Shown in pieces: positions 16,936-24,587 of a DNA stretch of 64,000 nt. The notes under the pieces are model-generated. The model made no database searches. It was not told the DNA's origin and saw nothing but the letters and a program-made list of their open reading frames with translations. A program made the translations under genes and the position numbers. Every line of letters starts with the position of its first letter. Within the stretch, counting starts at the first letter, position 1. Source of the stretch: SXVE01 sp036388895 (GTDB taxonomy: Bacteria > Acidobacteriota > Blastocatellia > Pyrinomonadales > Pyrinomonadaceae); the NCBI GenBank assembly GCA_036388895.1, contig DASVQY010000030.1:22229-86228 (forward strand). The letters are read 5' to 3'.

Positions 16936-17682
16936 TTAAAGGTTTGATTGTTTTGGCGTGTTTTTGCGCCAATTTTCGCCGAGCGCGACCATTTCATCCA
17001 ACTTCGCTTGTAACTCTTCGCGGCTTTTCTCGATTTGTTCGTCGGTCGCATTTTCAGCCACATTAACCGGTTCGGCAATGTAAACGCGGGCGCGGCTGAA
17101 CGGCTTCGGTATCTGTAAATTGTCCCAATTTTTCAATTCCCAGTATTTTTCCGCCTCGATCATAAAAGGCAAAACCGGATTTCGGGTTTTTTTGGCTAAC
17201 ATGCACGCGCCCGATTTTGCGACGTATTTCGGTCCTCTTGGTCCGTCAACCGAAAAGCCCATCGGCAAACCTTTTTTCATCAAGCGAACCATTTCGACAA
17301 GAGCGCCTATTCCGCCTCGCGTGCTTGATCCGCGCACGACGCCGAAACCGAAGCGCTGTATAAATCGCGCCGTAAATTCGCCTTCAAAACTGTGCGAACT
17401 CATCACGATTATGCCCCGATTTCTGAAATAATACGTCGCCAGAAAAATACGATTGTGCCAGAAAGCTAAAACCGGAATTTTTCCGCCGCGCTCGATTGAT
17501 TCGAGAATTTCCCAGCCTTCTCGTTCAAAGCGAATCGTTTTTCCGATCAAGTAAATGAGCGCATAAAAAGTTATATCGGCAAGGCGAATGAGAACTCGTT
17601 CGCGCATTGAATAACGCGCCAGGGAACCGTGTTGATAAACTTCTTCGATTTTTTCCGATTTTTTTTTCGTTTTTTCCGGCAT
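16936..17682 (-). CDS. DUF374-family lysophospholipid acyltransferase
   Basis: 248 residues from the ATG at 17682; an upstream TTG at 17724 is in frame but unlikely. The core shows 'ILAFWHNRIFLATYYFRNRG' with the acyltransferase His, 'FEGEFTARFIQRFGFGVVRGSSTRGG' and 'SVDGPRGPKYVAKSG' (the acceptor/phosphate region). DUF374 proteins are relatives of the lauroyl/lysophosphatidic acyltransferases and probably act on lipid A or phospholipid precursors at the inner membrane. The tail is a short coiled coil. The substrate cannot be inferred from sequence alone. Confidence 0.8.
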   Translation of the reverse strand: MPEKTKKKSEKIEEVYQHGSLARYSMRERVLIRLADITFYALIYLIGKTIRFEREGWEILESIERGGKIPVLAFWHNRIFLATYYFRNRGIIVMSSHSFEGEFTARFIQRFGFGVVRGSSTRGGIGALVEMVRLMKKGLPMGFSVDGPRGPKYVAKSGACMLAKKTRNPVLPFMIEAEKYWELKNWDNLQIPKPFSRARVYIAEPVNVAENATDEQIEKSREELQAKLDEMVALGENWRKNTPKQSNL

Positions 17683-17787
17683 TAATAGGAAATTTCTATC
17701 AATTTGAGTTATTATGTGCAACAAAGACGTTTATTTTTTCGTTTATTTCTACTGGAAAAGCTCTGTTACCGCAAACGGAAGGTGTGA

Positions 17788-18627
17788 ATGCAAAGACGAA
17801 TCTTAATTGTTGATGACCACGATGATTTAAGCAGCGCGCTCGAAGAGGTTTTCAGCAAAAGCGGTTATTACGTCAAAACTACTGAAAGCCGCGATGAAGC
17901 CGTCGAACTCGAAGAAGTCGGCGACTTCGATCTCGTCATTTCCGATCTTGACGGCGACATTGCATTTCCGAAAAAAGAAATCAACGAATCGGAAGACGGC
18001 TGTCTGCCCGAAGACGAGTCGGAAGATTTCAAACGAAGCCACGTCAAAGCCTTCAAAGTTTGCGCCACGAATTTCCGCCGCGAAGAATTCAACGAAAACG
18101 AGCTTAAACATCTTTTTGAAACGGTTCTCAATTATAAAGCGCAGTTTGTTGATAAACTGCATGCAGTTCAGCAAATCCGCGAAAAAATCGAATTCGTTTT
18201 TCCGAGCGCGATCAGTTTGATGCACTCGATTTTGGATTATTTAATGAAAAGGGTTGAAAAGGTTGGCGTCATAAATCCCGAAAGCTCTAATCTTTTTATC
18301 GCTCTCGACGAAGCATTTGTCAACGCCGTCAAACACGGCAACAAATTTGACGCCAACAAAACCGTCAAAGTTTCAGCCGAAGTTTCGACCCGAGAAGCTC
18401 GTTTTACCATCGAAGATCAAGGCGACGGTTTCGATGTCGAATCCATTCCAGACCCGCGAAATCCCGATAATCTGTTCAAAACCTCGGGGCGCGGGGTTCT
18501 TTTTATTTATAATATTATGGATGAGGTTAGGTACAATAAACGCGGCAATCGTTTGGAGATGATCAAGAAGAACGATAAATACAAAGAAACCGATAAGTAC
18601 AAAGAAACTGAATTACAGGTGAGTTGA
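17788..18627 (+). CDS. Receiver-like domain fused to an RsbW-type ATPase domain
   Basis: 279 residues. Residues 1-65 start like a response regulator ('RILIVDDHDDL', Asp9/Asp10, candidate phosphoacceptor Asp53 in 'DLVISDLDGD'), but the following region is replaced by an acidic stretch and a clear Thr/Lys switch is not seen. Residues about 165-255 form a GHKL ATPase: N box 'NLFIALDEAFVNAVKHGN', 'FTIEDQGDGFDVESIPDP' and 'TSGRGVLFIYNIMDEV'. This is the anti-sigma kinase (RsbW) type, so a role in partner-switching gene control is likely. The C-terminus carries an 18-bp tandem duplication giving DKYKET twice. Partner proteins are not nearby. Confidence 0.8.
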   Translation: MQRRILIVDDHDDLSSALEEVFSKSGYYVKTTESRDEAVELEEVGDFDLVISDLDGDIAFPKKEINESEDGCLPEDESEDFKRSHVKAFKVCATNFRREEFNENELKHLFETVLNYKAQFVDKLHAVQQIREKIEFVFPSAISLMHSILDYLMKRVEKVGVINPESSNLFIALDEAFVNAVKHGNKFDANKTVKVSAEVSTREARFTIEDQGDGFDVESIPDPRNPDNLFKTSGRGVLFIYNIMDEVRYNKRGNRLEMIKKNDKYKETDKYKETELQVS

Positions 18628-18724
18628 AAGCAAGTACGCGAAATAAAATAACAAACAAAATACCAAATTCCTTTCCCAGATTAAAATCTTTACATTAAAA
18701 TCATCGCTTCCGAATTTCTCATTA

Positions 18725-19183
18725 ATGTTGGAAACAACAAAAAGTTTAGGAAAATTTCAACGCGTTTACGGCACGTCGCCGGTTTATTTACAGAGAGCAG
18801 CAATCATTGCGGTCGTTTCCTTTGTCTTTTTCTTAGCGATGCTCATCGCATTTTCGATTCGCCAAAACATCGGATATTTTTTGCTCGCCACGGCTTTTTT
18901 GCTCGTACAGCTTTTGACGCTTTTCGGCTGGATTACGCAGAGAAAAAATGAATTAAAGCTGTATGAAAACGGATTCGAGTACCGGAAAAACGTTTATTTA
19001 TGGAATGAAATCAAAACGACAAAAATGAAAACCGAAAGTCGTATGTTGAGCGGGCGAAAAATTAATTTTGAAATTACAAAAATAAACGGCGAAAAAATAG
19101 TTTTGACCGAAGCGATTCATCAAATTGCGGAAATTTTAGCTCGAATTGATAGAGAAGTTTCCGCCGACAAAAAAAATGTTTGA
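18725..19183 (+). CDS. Small membrane protein with a C-terminal cytoplasmic domain
   Basis: 152 residues. Two hydrophobic segments (about 25-48 and 52-72) are followed by a soluble part 'LKLYENGFEYRKNVYLWNEIKT', which resembles the DUF6585/PH-like 'bYENGF...W.EI' pattern. No enzyme residues are seen. The gene stands alone between the ATPase hybrid and the E2 gene. The function is unknown, and the family link is by pattern only. Confidence 0.6.
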   Translation: MLETTKSLGKFQRVYGTSPVYLQRAAIIAVVSFVFFLAMLIAFSIRQNIGYFLLATAFLLVQLLTLFGWITQRKNELKLYENGFEYRKNVYLWNEIKTTKMKTESRMLSGRKINFEITKINGEKIVLTEAIHQIAEILARIDREVSADKKNV

Positions 19184-19414
19184 AGTATTTCCGTTCATAA
19201 CTAAAGAGCGCGTTATAAACGATAAAATTTATTTTTAATTTGGAGCGCGAAAACGCTTCTCAAAATATCTGCTGAATTTTGCAGGCGAGTAATCGAAGCC
19301 TTACTTTCTAATTTCCGCCGTTTTACTTTCCGCTTTTCACTTTTCACCCGTTTTTCTTGTATTCTATCTCTTTGATATTTTTTATATAGCAATAATTTAT
19401 TAAACGGAGAACAT

Positions 19415-21352
19415 ATGAGCGTAGAAGTGGTAATGCCGCAGATGGGCGAGTCAATTACGGAAGGAACTATTTCAAAATGGTTGAAATCGGTCGGCGATAA
19501 AATCGAGCGCGACGAGCCAATTCTGGAAATATCAACCGATAAAGTTGACGCGGAAGTTCCGAGTCCGGGCGCGGGCGTTTTGTTGGAAATTCGAAGTCAG
19601 GAAGGCGAAACGGTCGAAGTCGGAACGGTCGTCGCCGTAATCGGCGCGGAAGGCGAAGCGGCGGCGGACAACTCAACGTCAGCGCAAGCCGCGGCGGGCG
19701 CCGAAGCATCAAAAGTTAAAGAAGCGAGCCCCGTAGCCGGAGAATCGAATGATTTGCCGGTTGTCGAACAATCTCAAGCAGCAGTCGCGTCGTCGCCTGC
19801 CGAAACCTCAACAAGTCCGGCAAATTCTGGAAGCTCTGCCGCTTCTGCAAGTTCGGAAAATTCGACCGAAGTGGTAATGCCGCAAATGGGCGAGTCAATC
19901 ACCGAGGGAACAGTCTCGAAATGGCTGAAATCAGTCGGCGATAAAATCGAAAAAGACGAGCCGCTTCTTGAGATTTCAACCGATAAAGTTGACGCGGAAG
20001 TTCCGAGTCCGGCGGCGGGCGTTTTGCTCGAAATCAGAGCGCAGGAAGGCGAAACGGTCGAAGTAGGTTCAATTGTGGCTTTGGTCGGAGCCGAAGGCGC
20101 GAGTCCGTCCGCCAGTCAAACTTCGCCCGCTGCGCAAGCTCAAGCGGAACAAACCACAGCCAAAGCGACAGGCGCCGATATTACGCCCGCGCCGCAGCCG
20201 ATTCAGCAGACTGCTGTTTCGGCAGTAGCAGAGCAAAAAGAAGAAACCGAAGAGGTTGAAGGCAGAAGCTACGATTACAGCCGTCCCGGCGCCGTCGAAG
20301 AGGCAAAAACTTCTTCAAACGGTCAAACCGGAAACGGACAGTCATCGAACGGCGGAAACATATCAATCGAAGATTTGCGAAGAACGAAATCGAGTCCGCT
20401 TGTGCGTAATATCGCAAAAGAGCACGGCATAGACATTTCCAGACTGCAGGGAACCGGAATGAGCGGACGCGTCACGAAAAAAGATATTATATCTTTTATC
20501 GAGTCCGGAGCCGCACTTCGCCCGCAGGATTTGCTTCGCAAAGACGCTCCCGCCGCGCCTTCGATTGCGCCTGCCGCGCCGCTGCCGCAAACGGTTTCGC
20601 CGCCCGTTCAAAAATCCGATTACAAAGCGCCGCAAGTTTCCCCCTCGGTCAGCGACCGGATCGAGCCGATGTCGGTAATGCGAAAGAAAATCGCCGAGCA
20701 TATGACGTTTTCCAAGCAGACTTCGGCGCACGTCGCGAGCGTTTACGAAATTGATATGACGAACGTGGCAAAATTCCGCGAGAAAAACAAAAACGAATTT
20801 CAGGCGCGTTACGGCACGAAGCTGACTTATATGCCGTTTATTTTTCAGGCTGTCTCAAACGCTTTGCGGAAATTCCCGATTGTCAACTCGCAAGTTTCCG
20901 GCGATCAGATTATTTACAAAGGCGACATCAATCTCGGAATGGCGGTGGCGCTCGATTGGGGCTTGATCGTTCCGGTAATCAAACGCGCCGACACGCTTTC
21001 GCTTTCCGGCTTAGCTTTAACGGCAAACGATCTGGCAGACCGGGCGCGGTCGAAAAAACTTTCGCCCGACGAAGTTCAGGGCGGAACGTTTACGATTACG
21101 AATCCGGGAGTTTTCGGCGGTCTTTTCGGCACGCCGATTATTAACCAGCCGCAAGTCGCCATTCTCTGCGTCGGAACAATCGAAAAACGTCCGAAAGTAA
21201 TTACGACATCCGACGGCGATGACGTTATAGCGATTCGCTCGATGGCGTATTTCGCAATGACTTACGATCACCGCGTCGTTGACGGAGCAGATGCCGAGAA
21301 GTTTTTATCTTATATGAAAGAATATCTTGAAAACGCCCAATTTTCTTTATAA
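19415..21352 (+). CDS. Dihydrolipoamide acyltransferase E2 with two lipoyl domains
   Basis: 645 residues. Two lipoyl domains (1-78 and 152-228) are nearly identical and carry the lipoyl Lys at 43 and 191 in 'TDKVDAEVP'. They are joined by Ala/Ser/Pro linkers. The E3/E1-binding domain is at about 327-363 ('SPLVRNIAKEHGIDISRLQGTG'). The catalytic core at about 415-645 ends with 'TYDHRVVDG' (His619, Asp623). E2 transfers acyl groups from E1 to CoA. The core could serve 2-oxoglutarate, branched-chain or pyruvate dehydrogenase; the E1 type nearby fits branched-chain/pyruvate-like. E1 and E3 genes lie at 26894-34008 on the other strand. A long terminator follows. Confidence 0.9.
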   Translation: MSVEVVMPQMGESITEGTISKWLKSVGDKIERDEPILEISTDKVDAEVPSPGAGVLLEIRSQEGETVEVGTVVAVIGAEGEAAADNSTSAQAAAGAEASKVKEASPVAGESNDLPVVEQSQAAVASSPAETSTSPANSGSSAASASSENSTEVVMPQMGESITEGTVSKWLKSVGDKIEKDEPLLEISTDKVDAEVPSPAAGVLLEIRAQEGETVEVGSIVALVGAEGASPSASQTSPAAQAQAEQTTAKATGADITPAPQPIQQTAVSAVAEQKEETEEVEGRSYDYSRPGAVEEAKTSSNGQTGNGQSSNGGNISIEDLRRTKSSPLVRNIAKEHGIDISRLQGTGMSGRVTKKDIISFIESGAALRPQDLLRKDAPAAPSIAPAAPLPQTVSPPVQKSDYKAPQVSPSVSDRIEPMSVMRKKIAEHMTFSKQTSAHVASVYEIDMTNVAKFREKNKNEFQARYGTKLTYMPFIFQAVSNALRKFPIVNSQVSGDQIIYKGDINLGMAVALDWGLIVPVIKRADTLSLSGLALTANDLADRARSKKLSPDEVQGGTFTITNPGVFGGLFGTPIINQPQVAILCVGTIEKRPKVITTSDGDDVIAIRSMAYFAMTYDHRVVDGADAEKFLSYMKEYLENAQFSL

Positions 21353-21363
21353 ACTTTTCCCTA

Positions 21364-21416
21364 ACGAATCAAAAGCGAACAGTTTTTAAGTGTAAAACTG
21401 TTCGCTTTTGATTCGT
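21364..21416. terminator. Perfect 23-bp stem terminator after the E2 gene
   Basis: A 23-base arm at 21364-21386 (ACGAATCAAAAGCG...) pairs perfectly with 21394-21416 through a 7-base loop, just after the E2 stop. The stem is AT-rich at its base and followed by AAATTTT. It is unusually long for a simple terminator and could act on both strands. Confidence 0.85.
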
Positions 21417-21523
21417 AAATTTTCCCTCAAAATACCTTTAATTTCTCTAAACCCAAAAAACAGAAGCTGTTAAGCAAAAAAAATAAACGTTTAATTATCA
21501 AAAGTAATTCTCTGAAAAATTTT

Positions 21524-21539
21524 TGGCACGATTATTGTT
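21524..21539 (+). promoter_or_regulatory. Possible sigma-54 promoter upstream of ompA
   Basis: TGGCACG (21524-21530) is followed by ATTA and TTGTT (21535-21539). The -24 GG and -12 positions have the exact 12-base spacing, but the -12 dinucleotide is GT rather than GC. It is 199 bases before the ompA start. Confidence 0.4.
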
Positions 21540-21582
21540 GAACACAGTTTTATTGTAAATCTGCCAAAACATATGATTTCGT

Positions 21583-21610
21583 AAAGCTAAGTCGAAATTT
21601 AGCTTTTTTT
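21583..21610 (+). terminator. Early terminator or attenuator in the ompA leader
   Basis: AAAGCTAA (21583-21590) pairs with TTAGCTTT (21599-21606), followed by more T to 21610. It lies 128 bases before ompA, inside the leader. The right arm can instead pair with 21656-21666 downstream. Confidence 0.7.
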
Positions 21611-21737
21611 ATTTTGATTTTTACATAAAATAGGAAATTAGTTTTCGACAACCCGAGCTAAATTTCAAACGTCATATGTCGGTAGCGTTGAAAATAGTAA
21701 ACCAAAAATTTAATTTTAAGTTTGGAGATGAATTTCT

Positions 21738-22709
21738 ATGTTAAAAAAAATTTCAGCTTTGTCTTTGGCATTGTTTTTAGGAGCGGCGAGCATTTTTGCG
21801 CAGGACGCTCAAACTCGTACTTTAACTGCCGGACAAAAATATAAAATTAAAGGCGTCGTCGTTTCGACCGAAGATAACAGTTTTGTCGTTCGCGACGCGG
21901 TCGGCGTAAACACGCGCGTTATGTTCGCGCCAAACACGAGCATTAAAACCAAAGGCGGAATCTTCGGCGGCAGCGACACTGTTGCGGCAAACCAAATCGT
22001 TCGCGGTTTGAATTTGGAAGTCGAAGGTCGCGGCGACAACAGCGGCAGTTTAATGGCTAATAAAGTACGTTTCGGAAAAGACGATTTCCGTGTAGCTCAA
22101 TCAATTGACAGCCGCGTGACTCCGGCTGAAGAAAGGCTCGATCAAGCTGAAGCGAACGCGCAGCGCATTTCAGGACAAATCGAAGAGTTAGTGGCAATTT
22201 CCAATTCAGCCCGCGGCGGCGCGAAGGCTGCTCAAGCTACGGCTGATGCGGCTATTGAAGGCGTTAATGCAACCAATCAAAGAATTTCGGCTGTTGATGA
22301 ATATGTTGTTCAGTCAACTCAAACAGTTAATTTCAAAGTAAATAGCGCAGTGCTTTCATCCGAAGGCAAACAAAACCTTGATACGCTCGCGCAAAACGCT
22401 TTGAATATGAAAGGTTATCTTATCGAAGTCACCGGTTTCGCATCTGCTGACGGAGACGCCAAAAAGAACAAAGAATTGAGCCGACGACGTGCTCAAGCGG
22501 TTCTCGATTATTTGATCGAAACACACAACATTCCGCTTCGACGTATCGGCGTTTCGTACGGTTTTGGAGAAGCCCAAGCGATTGCAGACAATGCGACTCG
22601 TGAAGGACGCGCGCAGAATCGCCGCGTTGAAGTTAAATTGACGGTCAGCAAAGGTTTAAATCAAAACGTTGAAGTTCGTCCGGCGGGAACGAGCAACGAT
22701 CAACAGTAA
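21738..22709 (+). CDS. OmpA-family outer-membrane/peptidoglycan-binding protein
   Basis: 323 residues with a signal peptide (MLKKISALSLALFLGAAS, cut after 'IFAQ'). An N-terminal beta domain ('GVVVSTEDNSFVVRDAVGVNTRVMF', OB-like, about 25-110) is followed by a helical linker (130-195) and the OmpA C-terminal domain (about 200-310): 'VNFKVNSAVLSSEGKQNLDTLA', 'VTGFASADGDAKKNKELSRRRAQAV', with the peptidoglycan-binding Asp and Arg in 'GFASADGD' and 'NRRVEVKL'. It probably links the outer membrane to the cell wall. SD GGAG is 11 bases upstream. A terminator begins 15 bases after the stop. Confidence 0.85.
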   Translation: MLKKISALSLALFLGAASIFAQDAQTRTLTAGQKYKIKGVVVSTEDNSFVVRDAVGVNTRVMFAPNTSIKTKGGIFGGSDTVAANQIVRGLNLEVEGRGDNSGSLMANKVRFGKDDFRVAQSIDSRVTPAEERLDQAEANAQRISGQIEELVAISNSARGGAKAAQATADAAIEGVNATNQRISAVDEYVVQSTQTVNFKVNSAVLSSEGKQNLDTLAQNALNMKGYLIEVTGFASADGDAKKNKELSRRRAQAVLDYLIETHNIPLRRIGVSYGFGEAQAIADNATREGRAQNRRVEVKLTVSKGLNQNVEVRPAGTSNDQQ

Positions 22710-22724
22710 TAGCTTTTAGGAATT

Positions 22725-22783
22725 GAGGACAAATTATGATGAAAAACGACAAAGGTTTTTTATCAATTTTGTCCTCTTTTTTT
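22725..22783 (+). terminator. Rho-independent terminator after ompA
   Basis: GAGGACAAATT (22725-22735) pairs with AATTTTGTCCTC (22765-22776; one bulge), with an inner AAAAAC/GTTTTT pair, and is followed by TTTTTTT (22777-22783). It overlaps the upstream part of the next open frame, which argues that translation of that gene starts later. Confidence 0.75.
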
Positions 22784-22837
22784 ATTTACACATTCATCTT
22801 CGCGGTATTTGTGCGAACACAAAAGCGGTATTCAGTT

Positions 22838-23941
22838 ATGAAAAACGTATCTCATTTATCATTGGTGGCATTTTTATTCATTGTTATTTTTGCGTTAACC
22901 GCATCTGCACAAACGCCGCAGTCTACACCGCCGCCGACCGATGACGGGGAAATTATAAAGGTCAGTTCGCGTTTGATAATGGTTCCGGTTTCGGTGACGG
23001 ATGCCAACGGACAACCTGTATTAGGTTTGTCGGCGCAGGATTTTCGCGTTTCCGAAGAAGGCAAGCCGCAGCAGGTAGAAAATGTTTCCGACGCGGAAAA
23101 AGTGCCGCTTGAAATCGCGTTGCTGATTGATGTTTCGAGCAGCGTAAATAAAATATTTGAATTGGAAAAATCAGCCGCTGCTCAATTTTTGCAAGGCGTG
23201 ATGCGACCGGAAGATCGCGCAACGATCTTTTTGATTACCGATAGACCGGTTTTGATGCAAACGCGTGACACCGCAGCGAATACGGCAGTCAAAGTTCGTT
23301 CTATAAGCGGAATGAAATCTTCGACCGCTTTTTATGATACCGTTTCGGCAGCTGCTCAGTATTTGAGTAAAAACTCGCCAGCACGTAGTCGCCGGGTTAT
23401 TTTATCGCTTTCTGACGGGGAAGATAACTATAGCGAAGCCACAAAACAATCAACCATTGATGCCGCTGAAGATTTAGACGTAAACAAAATTACGACAAAA
23501 GATTTAGATAAATTTTCGAGCAAATATGCAAAGCGAACAAATGCTGCGCATACACGCGCGCGGGCGAGCGTTTTAAAGACACTGCAAAACGCCGACACAG
23601 TTTTTTATTCGCTAAACCCATCGGGACCTTCGGTCAGATTGAACGTCGCCAGCCAGCGAGCACAAGACGTGCTTCAACAATTTGCCGATCAAACGGGCGG
23701 GACAGCCTTTTTGCCGCAATTTGTGACCGAGAGAAATTCTGCGAATTTCGATCAGAGAAACGCTCAGATTCTCGAACGGATTTTCGCGCAAATTTCCGCC
23801 GAGCTTCGCGCACAATATCTCGTTCAATATTATTCCGAAGCCGAGTTTCCGAATAATCGTTACGTCAAATTGGATGTCGGGTTGCAGAATCCGAGAAATT
23901 TGAAAGTTCGCGCTCGTCAAGGTTACTTCGCTAAAAATTAA
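22838..23941 (+). CDS. VWA-domain secreted protein, acidobacterial type
   Basis: 367 residues from the ATG at 22838. The frame is open back to an ATG at 22736, but that region contains the ompA terminator, and a normal signal peptide begins at 22838 (MKNVSHLSLVAFLFIVIFALTASAQ). The VWA domain holds a MIDAS-type 'LLIDVSSSV' followed by 'STAFYDTV' and 'VILSLSDGEDNYS'. The N-terminal part 'VPVSVTDANGQPVLGLSAQDF' and the tail 'RAQYLVQYYSE...LKVRARQGYFAK' are the hallmarks of the VWFA-related acidobacterial domain (TIGR03436). The role is unknown, probably adhesion or a surface complex. Two relatives are at 53368 and 55120. Confidence 0.85.
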   Translation: MKNVSHLSLVAFLFIVIFALTASAQTPQSTPPPTDDGEIIKVSSRLIMVPVSVTDANGQPVLGLSAQDFRVSEEGKPQQVENVSDAEKVPLEIALLIDVSSSVNKIFELEKSAAAQFLQGVMRPEDRATIFLITDRPVLMQTRDTAANTAVKVRSISGMKSSTAFYDTVSAAAQYLSKNSPARSRRVILSLSDGEDNYSEATKQSTIDAAEDLDVNKITTKDLDKFSSKYAKRTNAAHTRARASVLKTLQNADTVFYSLNPSGPSVRLNVASQRAQDVLQQFADQTGGTAFLPQFVTERNSANFDQRNAQILERIFAQISAELRAQYLVQYYSEAEFPNNRYVKLDVGLQNPRNLKVRARQGYFAKN

Positions 23942-24495
23942 CGGCGGCGTTTTTCCTTAACTTTTTGACGAACTTCTTCAACATTATAAATTGCGCCTCC
24001 AAATGAAATACCGGGAGCATATTTCCCCATAATTTCAGAGTTATCATCAATCTTGTTCTCGGTTTCGATATTGAAATTATTGTTCAGCGGAACATTCTCA
24101 ACATCTTGCACGGCAATCGCTCCGACCGTGGGAATCGGTTTTTTTGTTTGATTAAAAAAACTGTTTAATCCCAAACCGCCCAGGACGGCAAAAATAAACG
24201 AAGCGACTGTCGCCGCAGTTTTTGAAACCCGTCTTTTTAATAACTGCCAGCCGACCGGACAATCTTTCGTCAAAACAGTTCCGTCCGCGCGGCGATAAAA
24301 TCGAACGCACAATCTGCCTTCGGAGTTAATCAAAAGATTTTCCGCTTCGGCGCGAGTCATTCCCGACAAATTGTAAACATTTAATTTACAGTCGCCGCAA
24401 TAGCGTTTGCGCTCGTCGCCCATCATTCGGTTCCAATCAGCCGAACAAGGGCTTGCGATTTTAATATTGTTCAAAGGGTTATCGAATTTAGCCAT
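23938..24495 (-). CDS. Cys-rich protein with a single membrane span, unknown
   Basis: 185 residues from the ATG at 24495, chosen because GGAGG sits just upstream; the frame is open for nine more codons. Residues 10-80 have the ordered motif 'IASPCSADWNRMMGD', 'YCGDCKLNVYNLSGMTRAEAE', 'GRLCVRFYRRADGTVLTKDCPVG', a conserved Cys-rich module seen in many bacterial hypothetical proteins (recall, function unknown). A membrane segment follows (about 95-115), then an acidic, low-complexity region. The Cys set (C..CxxC..C..C) may bind zinc or iron. The stop overlaps the VWA gene's stop from the other strand. Confidence 0.7.
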   Translation of the reverse strand: MAKFDNPLNNIKIASPCSADWNRMMGDERKRYCGDCKLNVYNLSGMTRAEAENLLINSEGRLCVRFYRRADGTVLTKDCPVGWQLLKRRVSKTAATVASFIFAVLGGLGLNSFFNQTKKPIPTVGAIAVQDVENVPLNNNFNIETENKIDDNSEIMGKYAPGISFGGAIYNVEEVRQKVKEKRRR

Positions 24496-24587
24496 AAAAA
24501 CCTCCGTTCTTTTAGACAACAAATATTGTCTTTTGTTCCCGAGAACGAAGGTCGTGAAGATTTCTTGCGGAAATTTATCGCAAATTT

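Larger units (their letters stand above)
21353..21737 (+). other. 385-base spacer with a long terminator and the ompA leader
   Basis: It holds, in order: the E2 terminator (21364-21416), a sigma-54-like site (21524-21539), a short hairpin terminator (21583-21610), a long-range complementarity (21570-21604 with 21656-21678), and the SD GGAG before ompA. No gene is visible. Confidence 0.7.

Noticed and set aside
19415..20100. Tandem repeat as an assembly duplication in the E2 gene
   Set aside because: The two copies differ at many codons and encode two functional lipoyl domains, a known E2 layout.
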